A stretch of 64,000 bases of DNA, from assembly GCF_000477435.1 (NCBI RefSeq), contig NC_022576.1:496001-560000 (forward strand), read 5' to 3'. Positions within the stretch are counted from its first letter, which is position 1, and the number at the start of each line of letters is the position of its first letter. A model generated the notes under the pieces. That model did not search any database. It was not told the origin of the DNA and saw nothing but the letters and a program-made list of their open reading frames with translations. The translations under genes were made by a program, and so were the position numbers. Origin of the DNA: Candidatus Symbiobacter mobilis CR. GTDB taxonomy: Bacteria; Pseudomonadota; Gammaproteobacteria; Burkholderiales; Burkholderiaceae_C. This document shows, piece after piece, positions 55,854 to 63,883 of this stretch.

Positions 55854-56208
55854 AGTGATGGCCGCTTTGCCCAAAGAGCGCCGCCAGCGTGTGCAGGCCC
55901 GCGCAATGGAGCTTGCCACCCTGAAAGACTTGCGGCAAGCCGCACAGCAGACCCAGGAACAGTTGGCTTCTGCCCTGGGGGTTGGTCAGGACACGATCTC
56001 TCGGCTTGAAAAGCGCAGTGACATGTTGCTGTCCACCCTGCGTCACTATATTGAGAGTATGGGCGGGCAACTGAACCTAGTGGCGCAGTTCCCGAACCGT
56101 CCGCCCGTGGTGATTGAGCACCTGGGGAGGGAGCTTTCGACCAGCCGCAACAAGACTGGCGCAGTGCAGCGCCGTGGCCGCTCTGTTGCATCAGGTGCTG
56201 CAAACTGA
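55834..56208 (+). CDS. higA: HigA-type antitoxin, XRE helix-turn-helix
   Basis: This is a 124-aa protein starting MARKLDEVMAALPKERRQRV. It has an HTH (QTQEQLASALGVGQDTISRLEK) and the conserved LLSTLRHYIESMGGQLNLVA typical of antitoxins paired with Gp49-like toxins. A short Arg/Gly-rich tail follows. Confidence 0.87.
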   Translation: MARKLDEVMAALPKERRQRVQARAMELATLKDLRQAAQQTQEQLASALGVGQDTISRLEKRSDMLLSTLRHYIESMGGQLNLVAQFPNRPPVVIEHLGRELSTSRNKTGAVQRRGRSVASGAAN

Positions 56209-56580
56209 ACTGCATTCCAGGGGTCCCATCGTTACAGTGGCCAAAACACTCTCCTTGGGTGGCCTACCGTATGCACACAATTTTTCGCCGGTATGACGAG
56301 AACCCCGCACCGGTGTTTGTCAAGAAAGATGTCCGATTTTTCAGCCGGGTGCGATTCCAAGTGATGTGGTACCCCTGGGAGCGAGGGCATCTTGCCCTCG
56401 AAATACCCGAGGGCGAGATGCCCTCGCTCCTTGGTTTTTGGGACATATTCCACATTACTTTGCATCGCCCCCCCCCGCTCGGGCGAGGTCTTGCGGGATC
56501 ACATTGATCGCCAGCCAGACGATCGCCAGCGGTTGGATCGCAGCATCGGGGAGCAAAGGAAATCGAGTGGGTTGTGTTTT
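56209..56580. repeat. Intergenic region with a dispersed repeat and a long hairpin
   Basis: It holds GGTGTTTGTCAAGAAAGATG (from 56312), a motif repeated at 58142, 61611 and 63884. It also holds a large hairpin: 23 nt at 56378-56400 pair with 56408-56430, with one mismatch and a 7-nt loop (core GAGCGAGGGCATCT). A run of nine C follows at about 56468. No gene was seen. Confidence 0.7.
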
Positions 56581-56606
56581 GTCGGTATATATTGACAACT
56601 ACCGAC
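56581..56606 (+). promoter_or_regulatory. Operator palindrome before abiEi
   Basis: The inverted repeat GTCGGTA (56581-56587) / TACCGAC (56600-56606) encloses a perfect -35 TTGACA (56592-56597). AbiEi antitoxins are known to bind inverted repeats in their own promoters, so this is a likely autoregulatory site. The matching -10 is unclear. Confidence 0.55.
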
Positions 56607-56626
56607 GTAATACAACATCATGCGGT

Positions 56627-57226
56627 ATGGAAACTTCGCAGCAGACCATTCTGAATCTCGCCGCCCAGCGCGGTCTCATCCGCCCGTGCGATCTCGATGC
56701 GCGGGGTCTGCCCAGTGTCGCCCTCACGCGGCTGGTTCGGCAGGGGCTGCTCACCCGTGTGGGTCGCGGTCTGTATGCCTGTCCTGATCGCAGCATATCT
56801 GAGCACGGCTCCCTGGCGGAGGTGGCACGCAAACACCCGCAAGCCATCGTCTGCCTGCTGTCGGCTCTACGGGTGAACGATCTCACCACGCAGTCACCGT
56901 TCGAGGTCTGGGTCGCCATTCCCAACAAAGCGCGTGCGCCGAAGATGGATTACCCACCGCTGCGCATCGTTCGCTTCTCAGGTGCCGCGCTGACGGATGG
57001 AATTGACGAGCACCAGATCGATGGCGCGACTGTGCGTGTAACCAACGTCGCACGTACCGTGGCCGATTGCTTCAAGTTTCGCAACAAGATCGGCATAGAT
57101 GTTGGGATGGAAGCGCTACAAGAGGCATGGCATACCAAACGCGTGAGCATGGACGAACTCTGGCGCTATGCCACGCTGTGTCGCGTGGCCAATGTAATGC
57201 GCCCTTACATGGAAAGCCTGTCATGA
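56627..57226 (+). CDS. abiEi: AbiEi-type IV antitoxin
   Basis: This is a 199-aa protein from ATG 56627. The N-terminal winged helix-turn-helix (ILNLAAQRGLIRPCDLDARG, ALTRLVRQGLLTRVGRGLY) is followed by the AbiEi C-terminal domain (VCLLSALRVNDLTTQSPFEV, RVTNVARTVADCFKFRNKIG). It represses the operon and counteracts the AbiEii nucleotidyltransferase. The overlap with abiEii is ATGA. Confidence 0.88.
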   Translation: METSQQTILNLAAQRGLIRPCDLDARGLPSVALTRLVRQGLLTRVGRGLYACPDRSISEHGSLAEVARKHPQAIVCLLSALRVNDLTTQSPFEVWVAIPNKARAPKMDYPPLRIVRFSGAALTDGIDEHQIDGATVRVTNVARTVADCFKFRNKIGIDVGMEALQEAWHTKRVSMDELWRYATLCRVANVMRPYMESLS

Positions 57227-58137
57227 ACCAGCGCAACACGGCTGCTTCGGTGCGGGCGCGCCTGCTCACCCGCGCCCGCGAGACCCGGCAAGACTTCAAT
57301 CTGGTCTTGACCCGCTACACCCTTGAACGCCTGCTGTACCGGCTCAGTGTCTCGCATCATGCCGACCAGTTCCTGCTGAAAGGCGCGCTGTTGTTCGACT
57401 TGTGGTTCGATATTCCGCATCGACCGACGCGGGACGCGGACTTGCTGGGTTTTGGTTCGGCCGAGTTGCCGCACCTCGAGGCGGTCTTCAAGGACATCTG
57501 CGCGATGGAGACTGATGACGGGGTGACGTTTCGACCGGACACTGTCCATGCGGCGGAGATTCGCAAGCAGGCCAACTATGCTGGCGTGCGCGTGACCTTA
57601 CTTGGACTGATCGATGGAGCACGCTGCCCGATTCAGGTCGACATCGGCTTCGGCGATGCCGTCACACCAGGGCCGGAAGATGTCCAGTACCCCGTGATGC
57701 TACCGGAGTTCGCGGCGCCGAAACTGCGCGTCTATCCGCGCTACACCGTGGTGGCAGAAAAGCTGGAGGCGTTGGTCTCGCTCGGCATCGCCAACAGCCG
57801 AATGAAGGATTACTTCGACCTTTGGATCTTGTCGCGGTACACCGAATTTGACGGCGACACCCTGCGACGTGCGATTCGGGCAACCTTCGATCGACGCAAG
57901 ACGATGTTGCCCCTGGACACCCCCTTTGGCCTGACGGATGCTTTTGCGCAAGATGCGCAAAAGCAGAGGCAGTGGCAGGCGTTTTTGGGAAAGAACAGAC
58001 TCGAAGCGCTGCACCTGGAGGACATCGTGGCATCACTTCGAGATTTTCTGCTCCCAATCATCGCGGCAGCGAACGTTGATGCCGACTACTCGCAACACTG
58101 GCCATCTGGCGGACTCTGGTCATCAGTGGTGGGGTGA
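57223..58137 (+). CDS. abiEii: AbiEii-type nucleotidyltransferase toxin
   Basis: This is a 304-aa protein from ATG 57223, overlapping abiEi by 4 nt. The nucleotidyltransferase motif is LLKGALLFDLW with HRPTRDADLLG (Asp-x-Asp), plus the downstream VVAEKLEALVSLGIANSRMK and DYFDLW conserved in the family. AbiE toxins modify tRNA 3' ends and cause abortive infection. All core residues seem present. Confidence 0.88.
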   Translation: MNQRNTAASVRARLLTRARETRQDFNLVLTRYTLERLLYRLSVSHHADQFLLKGALLFDLWFDIPHRPTRDADLLGFGSAELPHLEAVFKDICAMETDDGVTFRPDTVHAAEIRKQANYAGVRVTLLGLIDGARCPIQVDIGFGDAVTPGPEDVQYPVMLPEFAAPKLRVYPRYTVVAEKLEALVSLGIANSRMKDYFDLWILSRYTEFDGDTLRRAIRATFDRRKTMLPLDTPFGLTDAFAQDAQKQRQWQAFLGKNRLEALHLEDIVASLRDFLLPIIAAANVDADYSQHWPSGGLWSSVVG

Positions 58138-58379
58138 TACCGGTGTTTGTCAGGAAAGATGCCCGATTTTTCAGTCAGACACTCTCACTTCCGGGGAACG
58201 TCCGATGTTCTTTGGGTGGATTCAGCCACACTGTTCCGATGGGTGACCTGTTCCACAACGGGCGGCTTCCCGCAATGCGCCCAACGCTCCCAAGCCTTGG
58301 CGGAACGCGGGTGCAGGGCTGTTGGCTGGGCAAGGCCCGCCATGACTTCGTGGTGGGGGGCGGCGATGGGTTGTTCCAG
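58138..58379. repeat. Dispersed non-coding repeat, copy 2
   Basis: It starts with the GGTGTTTGTCAGGAAAGATG module (58142) and continues with CACTCTCACTTCCGGGG and the CGATGGGTGACC...CCAAGCCTTGGCGG core shared with 55.2, 60.3 and 61.7 kb. It directly follows abiEii and ends inside the next truncated gene. Confidence 0.75.
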
Positions 58380-58789
58380 AGCGGGTGTACGTTCAAGCCA
58401 CGAAAGAGCAGGGAGAGGTCATGCCGTTGCCGAAAATCAAACAGGATGTCTTCTTCCATCTCTGCCTGCGATGGGGAAAGGTCTTCCCAACGCTGTTCTG
58501 CAGAACGCATCATGTGCCCGATGTGTTCGGGGTTGATGTCGATGGGGTAGCCTTCTTCCAGACAGAGCCATGGCCAGATGCGTGCCAAGCCGCTCAGAAA
58601 ATCCACGAGCGGCCATGGCGTGGTTACTTGCCTGCTTGCACTTGGGGCGCAGCCCCAAAGGGGTTGGCCACGCACTTGGAGCGTGAGCTTGCCCCAGCCC
58701 AAGCCCTTTTCTTGCCGTGCGTTGGCTGGCGTGATGTGGCAAGTCCAGAAAAGCCCTTGCTCGCTACCTATTTGTATAGCTTGATCCAT
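58380..58789 (-). pseudogene. Unknown gene truncated by the dispersed repeat
   Basis: About 137 codons read naturally from ATG 58787-58789 (MDQAIQIGSEQGLFWTC, then PLVDFLSGLARIWPWLCLEE, DILFDFRQRHDLSLLFRGL). After the Leu-Trp near 58380 the frame runs into the repeat. I do not recognise the family. It begins 3 nt after the upstream stop, so the two were one operon. Confidence 0.5.
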
Positions 58790-58792
58790 TGT

Positions 58793-59140
58793 TCAAATTG
58801 TGGAGCCTCCTCCATTCCCGGGGCGATTCAGACGTGGTACTGGCCGGTAGTCTTGCTCTGGGTCAAAACAAGTTGCATCTGTACCTGGCAATGCTTGAAT
58901 CAGGCCTCGCAACATATTGGAATGGTCTTTAAATACCGTCATCCAAACAGACCAATACCCCGTGCCTTGCATCGTCAAAACAATTTGATGTCTCATCGCG
59001 GGAGTGTCTTGACTCAAAAGGTTTTGAAGAGAGTCTTGCGCCACATCCCACGCTTCTCGGCGGTTTTGCCAACGCCGGTCAGAGGCAGTACTATTTTGCA
59101 GGGTGCAGTCCAACCCCACCAACGCGATCATCCTGAACAA
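58793..59140 (-). pseudogene. Unknown protein fragment, operon partner of the truncated gene
   Basis: A 115-aa reading with RRWQNRREAWDVAQDSLQNL, MRHQIVLTMQGTGYWSVWMT and a Gly/Pro-rich end. It follows the AAA fragment with a 13-nt overlap and may be the end of a longer gene lost by internal deletion. No family is recognised. Confidence 0.45.
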
Positions 59141-59511
59141 TACTCCCCTATGCGCCGGATAAGTTCGCCACGCGCCTGCTGATAGTGGGTAAAAACTACG
59201 TCCTTGCCATGCACTGCACTGCCGTGGATCGTCGCTGTGGCATGGAGGCTAACGGCGGTTTTCTGCTCCCGAAACACTTGCCCTTCTTTTTCTGTGAATA
59301 CCACACGTGCATCAGTTTTGCTGATATTTCCACCCCCTGTGGGCATATGCGAACCCTGGAAGTAGGTGTTCAGCATCATGGCCACTGCATCCAGCACAGT
59401 GGTCTTGCCCTTGCCGTTGTTACCGATGAGGACCGTAAAACGCTCATGGAAGTGGAAGCGTGCAGCTTCGTAGCGACGGAAATTTTGTAGAGTAATGTGC
59501 AAGAGCTTCAT
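59128..59511 (-). pseudogene. N-terminal fragment of an AAA/SMC-like ATPase
   Basis: 127 codons start MKLLHITLQNFRRYEAARFHF, with Walker A VLIGNNGKGKTTVLDAVAMM. This is typical of OLD/RecF-like AAA ATPases in defence systems. The remaining ~300 residues with Walker B are missing. It was probably the first gene of a small defence operon with the two unknown genes downstream. Confidence 0.7.
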
Positions 59512-59524
59512 GGTGTACTTGTCA

Positions 59525-60044
59525 GACTAACCGCATATTGCAAGTGAGCAATGCAACAATCCGACCACTTTTCTTTACTAAGCGCATAAAGCGGGGGATC
59601 TGCAACAAACATATATCATGTTTTGTAATATTCACGATACCATGCCACAAAGTGTTCGATGCCCTGTTCCACAAGAGTGGTTGGTTTATATTGAAATTGT
59701 TCCACCAGATCAGACACATCGGCAAAAGTGTCCAAAACATCACCGGGCTGCAAGGGAAGCATTTTGATAACCGCCTTTTTGCCCAAGGATTTTTCCAGGG
59801 CCGCAATGTAATCCATCAATTCGACAGGGTGGTTATTGCCGATGTTGTAGATGCGCCATCAGTCCATCCGCAAATGGGTGTAATGGGGATGGGTAGCGTG
59901 CCGTGCGAGGCGGGCTTCTTTGAGTGCAGGGTCGTAGTAGTTGTTATGGTTGTCGATGCCAACGACAACGTCGCCACGCTCCAGCAGGCGCAAAACCAAT
60001 GCAGACCCAATGAACCCGGCCGCGCCAGTGACCAATACTTCCAA
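59525..60044 (-). pseudogene. Decayed copy of the epimerase gene and wzx start
   Basis: It has the same order as 53.9-54.96 kb: a diverged wzx 5' end (59525-59640), then the epimerase C-terminal ~65 codons (59616-59857) joined directly to its N-terminal ~60 codons (59860-60044). An internal deletion of about 600 bp removed the rest. The frame is broken at the joint. Confidence 0.88.
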
Positions 60045-60045
60045 T

Positions 60046-60141
60046 CTATTTGCTCCCAGAGCTTATAGAGGCTGTGAGGCCGCGTATGCAGCCATGTGCT
60101 GCTTGGTTGCTGTCAACAAAAGTACCAGCCAGGCCGCACAT
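60046..60141 (-). pseudogene. Second copy of the asparagine-synthase 5' remnant
   Basis: MCGLAGTFVDSNQAAHG and a stop, nearly identical to 54963-55058. It is part of the duplicated junction. Confidence 0.6.
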
Positions 60142-60464
60142 GTCAACGATTCGGTTTCGGACGTGGGAAAGGGGAGGGGGCTTTCTCCGCCGCACGGCGG
60201 GTACCCCGTGTGGACGGCGGGGGAGTGTACGCGGGGGGTTTTGGGGGTACGTCCGATGTTCTGTGGGTGGGTTCAGCCACACCGTTCCGATGGGTGACCG
60301 ATTCCGCACCGGGTGGCTTCCCCGCAGTGCATCCAACGCTCCCAAGCCTTGGCGGCACGCGGGTGCAGGGCTGCTGGCTGGGCAAGGGGTGGCGGCGGTT
60401 GTAAAAAAGGTACCTGGTTTTCACGTAGGCATCCACGCTACCGGGGGTGGGGGATTGACGCGAT
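60142..60464. repeat. Non-coding repeat region, copy 3
   Basis: It matches 55059-55300 closely, including CGTTCCGATGGGTGACCG and the AACGCTCCCAAGCCTTGG core. It ends near the 3' side of the minus-strand rpn gene. No gene was seen. Confidence 0.75.
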
Positions 60465-61472
60465 TCAGTGCGATAGGGGGAAATCTGGTGGATCCGCAAA
60501 TAGGGATTCCAAATTCGGTGCATCCAAAACACCGTCGATCCATGCTTCGATTTGTTCCAACGATGCTGCATCAATGTGTGCCATCAAAGTTTCTGGCACA
60601 GGGCCAAAACGCTTGGTCAGCAGTTTGTGCAAGATCGATGCTTCTCCTTCGCGTTTGCCTCGCTCCATGCCTTGCTCTATGCCTTGCTCTATGCCTAGCA
60701 GCATCCCTTTGGCTTCATATCCTTTCGCCCATTCTTCCAGCCGTTCTGACAACATGACTCTGATCTCCTGTAAATCATCGATTTGGGGTAACTCTATTTG
60801 GTATCGTTTTTTGCGCATCAATGTTGCGCGAATCCATATTGCGAACATTCTCCGCAAGTCCGGTTCATCTGCAAGCCATTCTTGCAGGGATGCAATCAAG
60901 GGTTGGAGTGCTTCGGGTGATGCAAGCTGTTCGAGCCGAAAAACTGCGGCAACAAGGTTGTTGAGTGGGGCCAACGTGTTGTCGGTGTAATCGTTTTGGT
61001 CGATAAGCAGGTACTGAAACTTCGGCTTGAATTTCTCGACCAAGCCCGGCACGGGTGGGATCAACTCGCTGATATTGTTAGCCGCAGTCCAACGGGCGGT
61101 ACCGTTGTATAACACGATCGGCAGCGCAGGGGGCAAACGGCCATCGGGCAAAACTTCACCCCGTCGTACCAAATCCTGGTACAACAAGCCCAGATACACC
61201 AGCATTCGCAGCGCCATATAGCGGTCTACGCTGCTTTGGAATTCGATCAGCAAGTACAGGTAGACCCACTGTCCGCCCACTTGGACGCGCCAGACTACAT
61301 CGTCGGCGCGTTGGCGAAAGTCGTCGCTGATGTAGCTGCCCGGAACCTTTTCAAGCGTGTCGTAATCCAGGCTACGTAGCCAAGTATCTGGAACGAAACC
61401 CAGAATCAGGTCGCGCACCATCTCCCTGTTCGAGAACAGAAACTTGTAGCCGCTATCGTGTTCGGAAGCCAT
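60465..61472 (-). CDS. rpn: Rpn-family recombination-promoting nuclease/transposase
   Basis: This is a 335-aa protein, clearly homologous to the one at 31583 (MASEHDSGYKFLFSNREMV; RADDVVWRVQ; VYLYLLIEFQSS). It differs by many substitutions and has a shorter Gly/Glu repeat (GIEQGIEQGMERGKREGE). Core catalytic residues are kept. The 5' flank shares GTTTCGCCATACCAT with the other intact copy, which helps define the mobile unit. Confidence 0.88.
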   Translation of the reverse strand: MASEHDSGYKFLFSNREMVRDLILGFVPDTWLRSLDYDTLEKVPGSYISDDFRQRADDVVWRVQVGGQWVYLYLLIEFQSSVDRYMALRMLVYLGLLYQDLVRRGEVLPDGRLPPALPIVLYNGTARWTAANNISELIPPVPGLVEKFKPKFQYLLIDQNDYTDNTLAPLNNLVAAVFRLEQLASPEALQPLIASLQEWLADEPDLRRMFAIWIRATLMRKKRYQIELPQIDDLQEIRVMLSERLEEWAKGYEAKGMLLGIEQGIEQGMERGKREGEASILHKLLTKRFGPVPETLMAHIDAASLEQIEAWIDGVLDAPNLESLFADPPDFPLSH

Positions 61473-61874
61473 GTCGTGATGGTATGGCGAAACAGGGGGA
61501 GTACGGTGGGTTCATCCATAGTCGTGTGGTGGTGTTTCTGCCCGGATTCAGAGCACGCCGGTCAGCGTGTGGCGCGGTACACGGTCAACCCCAGCCACTC
61601 ATGCAACGCGGCGTTTGTCAAGAAAGATGTCCGATTTTTTAGTCAGACACTCTCACTTCCGGGGATCATCCGATGTTCTTTGGGTGGGTTCAGCCACACC
61701 GTTCCGATGGGTGACTCATTCCGTACCGGGCAGCTCTTCGTGAGTGGGGCACTGGACGGGTTCACCAACTTATCCGCCGTGGGCCTCGTTATTTTTCTAC
61801 TGAACTATAAAATACCTTGCATTTACGTAGTCATAGCGCAAAATATTTGTTTACTTTTTGTTTGCAGGGGTTGA
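61473..61874. repeat. Intergenic region with repeat copy 4 and the rloA leader
   Basis: The first part is the rpn 5' flank. 61611-61745 carries the GTTTGTCAAGAAAGATG module and the CGATGGGTGACTCATTCCG core. The last ~90 bp before the ATPase gene is AT-rich (TATAAAATACC), a likely promoter. No gene was seen. Confidence 0.65.
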
Positions 61875-63146
61875 ATGATGCTTGTCGAGTTCAGAGTGGA
61901 AAACTTTCGCTCCCTGCGCGAAGAGCAGGTGCTGAGCCTTGTCGCCTCCAAGGACAAAACGCTGCACGACACACACACAGTGAACACAGGGCTCAAGGCG
62001 GCCCCCGGCCTGCTGCGCAGTGCAGCCATCTACGGTGCCAATGCCAGCGGCAAGTCCAACCTGATCAAGGCGCTCCAGTACATGCGTGGCGTTGTTGCCG
62101 AGTCGGCGACGGTCATTCAGCCAGGTCAGACCTTTGCCGTGCAGCCATTCCGACTGGACGAGCAGTCGGCCAAGGAGCCTACCGCCTTGGAGGTGACTTT
62201 CATCCTCGACGGTGTCCGCTATCAGTACGGTTTTTCAATGACGACTCAGCGTATCGTCAGCGAGCACTTGCTGGTCTACAAGGCCTTCAAGCCTCAGCGT
62301 TGGTACGAGCGTCGCTACGATGCCCGGACGGGCAAGGATGTGTATGAGTTTGGCCCCGGACTCAAAGGGCCGAAGAACCTTTGGGAAGGGGCGACACGTC
62401 CGAATGCGTTGTTCCTGTCGATGGCGGTCCAGCTCAACAGCGATGTGTTGCGCCCAGTATTTGATTGGTTCGTCCATCGCCTGGTGATCTTCAATGAACA
62501 GGCCAAGCTCAGCCCGCAGGTGTCCATCCAGATGTTGCAGCAGGCCGAAGGTCGTCGGCAGATCTGTGACTTCTTGTCGGCAGCCGATATCAGCATTGCG
62601 GATATTGAAGTGGTCACCCGCAAGGTGCCTGGCCAGGCTGTGCATTTCGATCTTGTTGCCGGCAAGACTGAGGTGCGCAACGAGGAGGTCGAGGAGCACC
62701 AGCTTCGTTTCTCCCACGTGACAGCACAGGGCCGGGCGGTCTTGGATCTGATGGATGAGTCGAACGGTACGCGGAACCTGCTATTTCTGACTGGCCCTGT
62801 GCTGCACATCCTGCGTACAGGACTGACGCTGGTGATCGACGAGTTGGACACCAGCCTGCACACCTTGTTGGTGCGTGAGCTTGTGCGACTGTTTCACCGT
62901 CCCGAAATCAATACCGGTGGTGCGCAACTGATCTTCACGACCCACGATACGTCCTTGCTGGATGCCCCGGATATCTTCCGCCGAGACCAGATATGGTTCG
63001 TGGAGAAAGATCAAGACCAAGCCTCCGCGTTGGTCAGTCTGTCGGAATTCAGCCCGCGCAAGAATGAGGCCCTGGAGCGTGGTTATTTGATGGGCCGGTA
63101 TGGCGGCATTCCCTTTCTCGACCATGCGCTGGGGGTGCATCCTTGA
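61875..63146 (+). CDS. RloA/AbiLi-type AAA ATPase (AAA15 family)
   Basis: This is a 423-aa protein starting MMLVEFRVENFRSLREEQ. Walker A is AAIYGANASGKSNLIKALQY (about residues 50-69). Toward the end come the signature-like NGTRNLLFLTGPVL, Walker B TLVIDELDTSLH and the switch His in LIFTTHDTSLLD. It belongs to the ATPases paired with RloB, known from AbiL-type abortive infection loci. The next gene overlaps its stop. Confidence 0.87.
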   Translation: MMLVEFRVENFRSLREEQVLSLVASKDKTLHDTHTVNTGLKAAPGLLRSAAIYGANASGKSNLIKALQYMRGVVAESATVIQPGQTFAVQPFRLDEQSAKEPTALEVTFILDGVRYQYGFSMTTQRIVSEHLLVYKAFKPQRWYERRYDARTGKDVYEFGPGLKGPKNLWEGATRPNALFLSMAVQLNSDVLRPVFDWFVHRLVIFNEQAKLSPQVSIQMLQQAEGRRQICDFLSAADISIADIEVVTRKVPGQAVHFDLVAGKTEVRNEEVEEHQLRFSHVTAQGRAVLDLMDESNGTRNLLFLTGPVLHILRTGLTLVIDELDTSLHTLLVRELVRLFHRPEINTGGAQLIFTTHDTSLLDAPDIFRRDQIWFVEKDQDQASALVSLSEFSPRKNEALERGYLMGRYGGIPFLDHALGVHP

Positions 63147-63832
63147 TGGCGCGCGACCATTCCCCGAAAGAGCGCCAACGAAAACAGCTCGAACGCAAAC
63201 TGGCTCGACGCGCCAGTTATGACCGCATCTTGATCGTCTCAGAAGGCAGCAAGACAGAGCCAAGCTACTTCGGCGAGATTCGGCATGCCTACCGGCTGCA
63301 CACTGCCAATGTCGCAGTCCATCCCAGTGAGTTGGGAACCGCACCCATCCAGGTCGTTCGGTACGCCAAGGAGCTGTTCGAGTTTGGCGACAAGCACAAG
63401 AACATCCAGCAGCGAGCATTCGAGCAGGTGTACGCTGTCTTTGACCGTGATGATCACGGTAGCTACTTCGATGCCTTGCAGGTGGCAGAGTCGCTCGACG
63501 GCAAGTTGAAAAACGACAACAAGCAATTCGTACGTTTTCAGGCGATTGCATCCGTGCCGAGTTTCGAGCTTTGGCTACTATTGCACTACGAAGACATTCA
63601 GCACCCGCTGCATCGAAATGAGGTCATGCGACGCCTCAAAATCCATATCCCAGGCTACGAGAAGGGGGCAACGCGAGCCTTCAGCATGACCCGGGAGCGG
63701 TTGTCCGTGGCCACGCAGCGCGCCAAGGCGTTGGCTGCCCAATTCAATGCACGAACGGAGCCGGAACCGTTCACAGCGATTGTCGAGCTGGTGGAGTTAC
63801 TGACCCATCTTCGAGCGGAAATACCCACATAG
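63146..63832 (+). CDS. RloB-family TOPRIM-like protein (AbiLii)
   Basis: This is a 228-aa protein from ATG 63146, within TGATG of the ATPase stop. RILIVSEGSKTEPSYFGEI is the TOPRIM-type Glu motif of RloB. YAVFDRDDHGSYFDAL supplies the Asp-x-Asp, and SVPSFELWLLLHYED is also conserved. It is a likely nuclease effector controlled by the RloA ATPase. It is complete. Confidence 0.87.
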   Translation: MARDHSPKERQRKQLERKLARRASYDRILIVSEGSKTEPSYFGEIRHAYRLHTANVAVHPSELGTAPIQVVRYAKELFEFGDKHKNIQQRAFEQVYAVFDRDDHGSYFDALQVAESLDGKLKNDNKQFVRFQAIASVPSFELWLLLHYEDIQHPLHRNEVMRRLKIHIPGYEKGATRAFSMTRERLSVATQRAKALAAQFNARTEPEPFTAIVELVELLTHLRAEIPT

Positions 63833-63883
63833 CACGGGATTCCCGCTTTCGCATCCATACCGAATCCCCATCGGGAGGAAAGC

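Noticed and set aside
60050..60757. Plus-strand 235-codon frame
   Set aside because: It runs through the repeat and antisense to rpn; composition is Pro/Leu/Cys-rich and unnatural.
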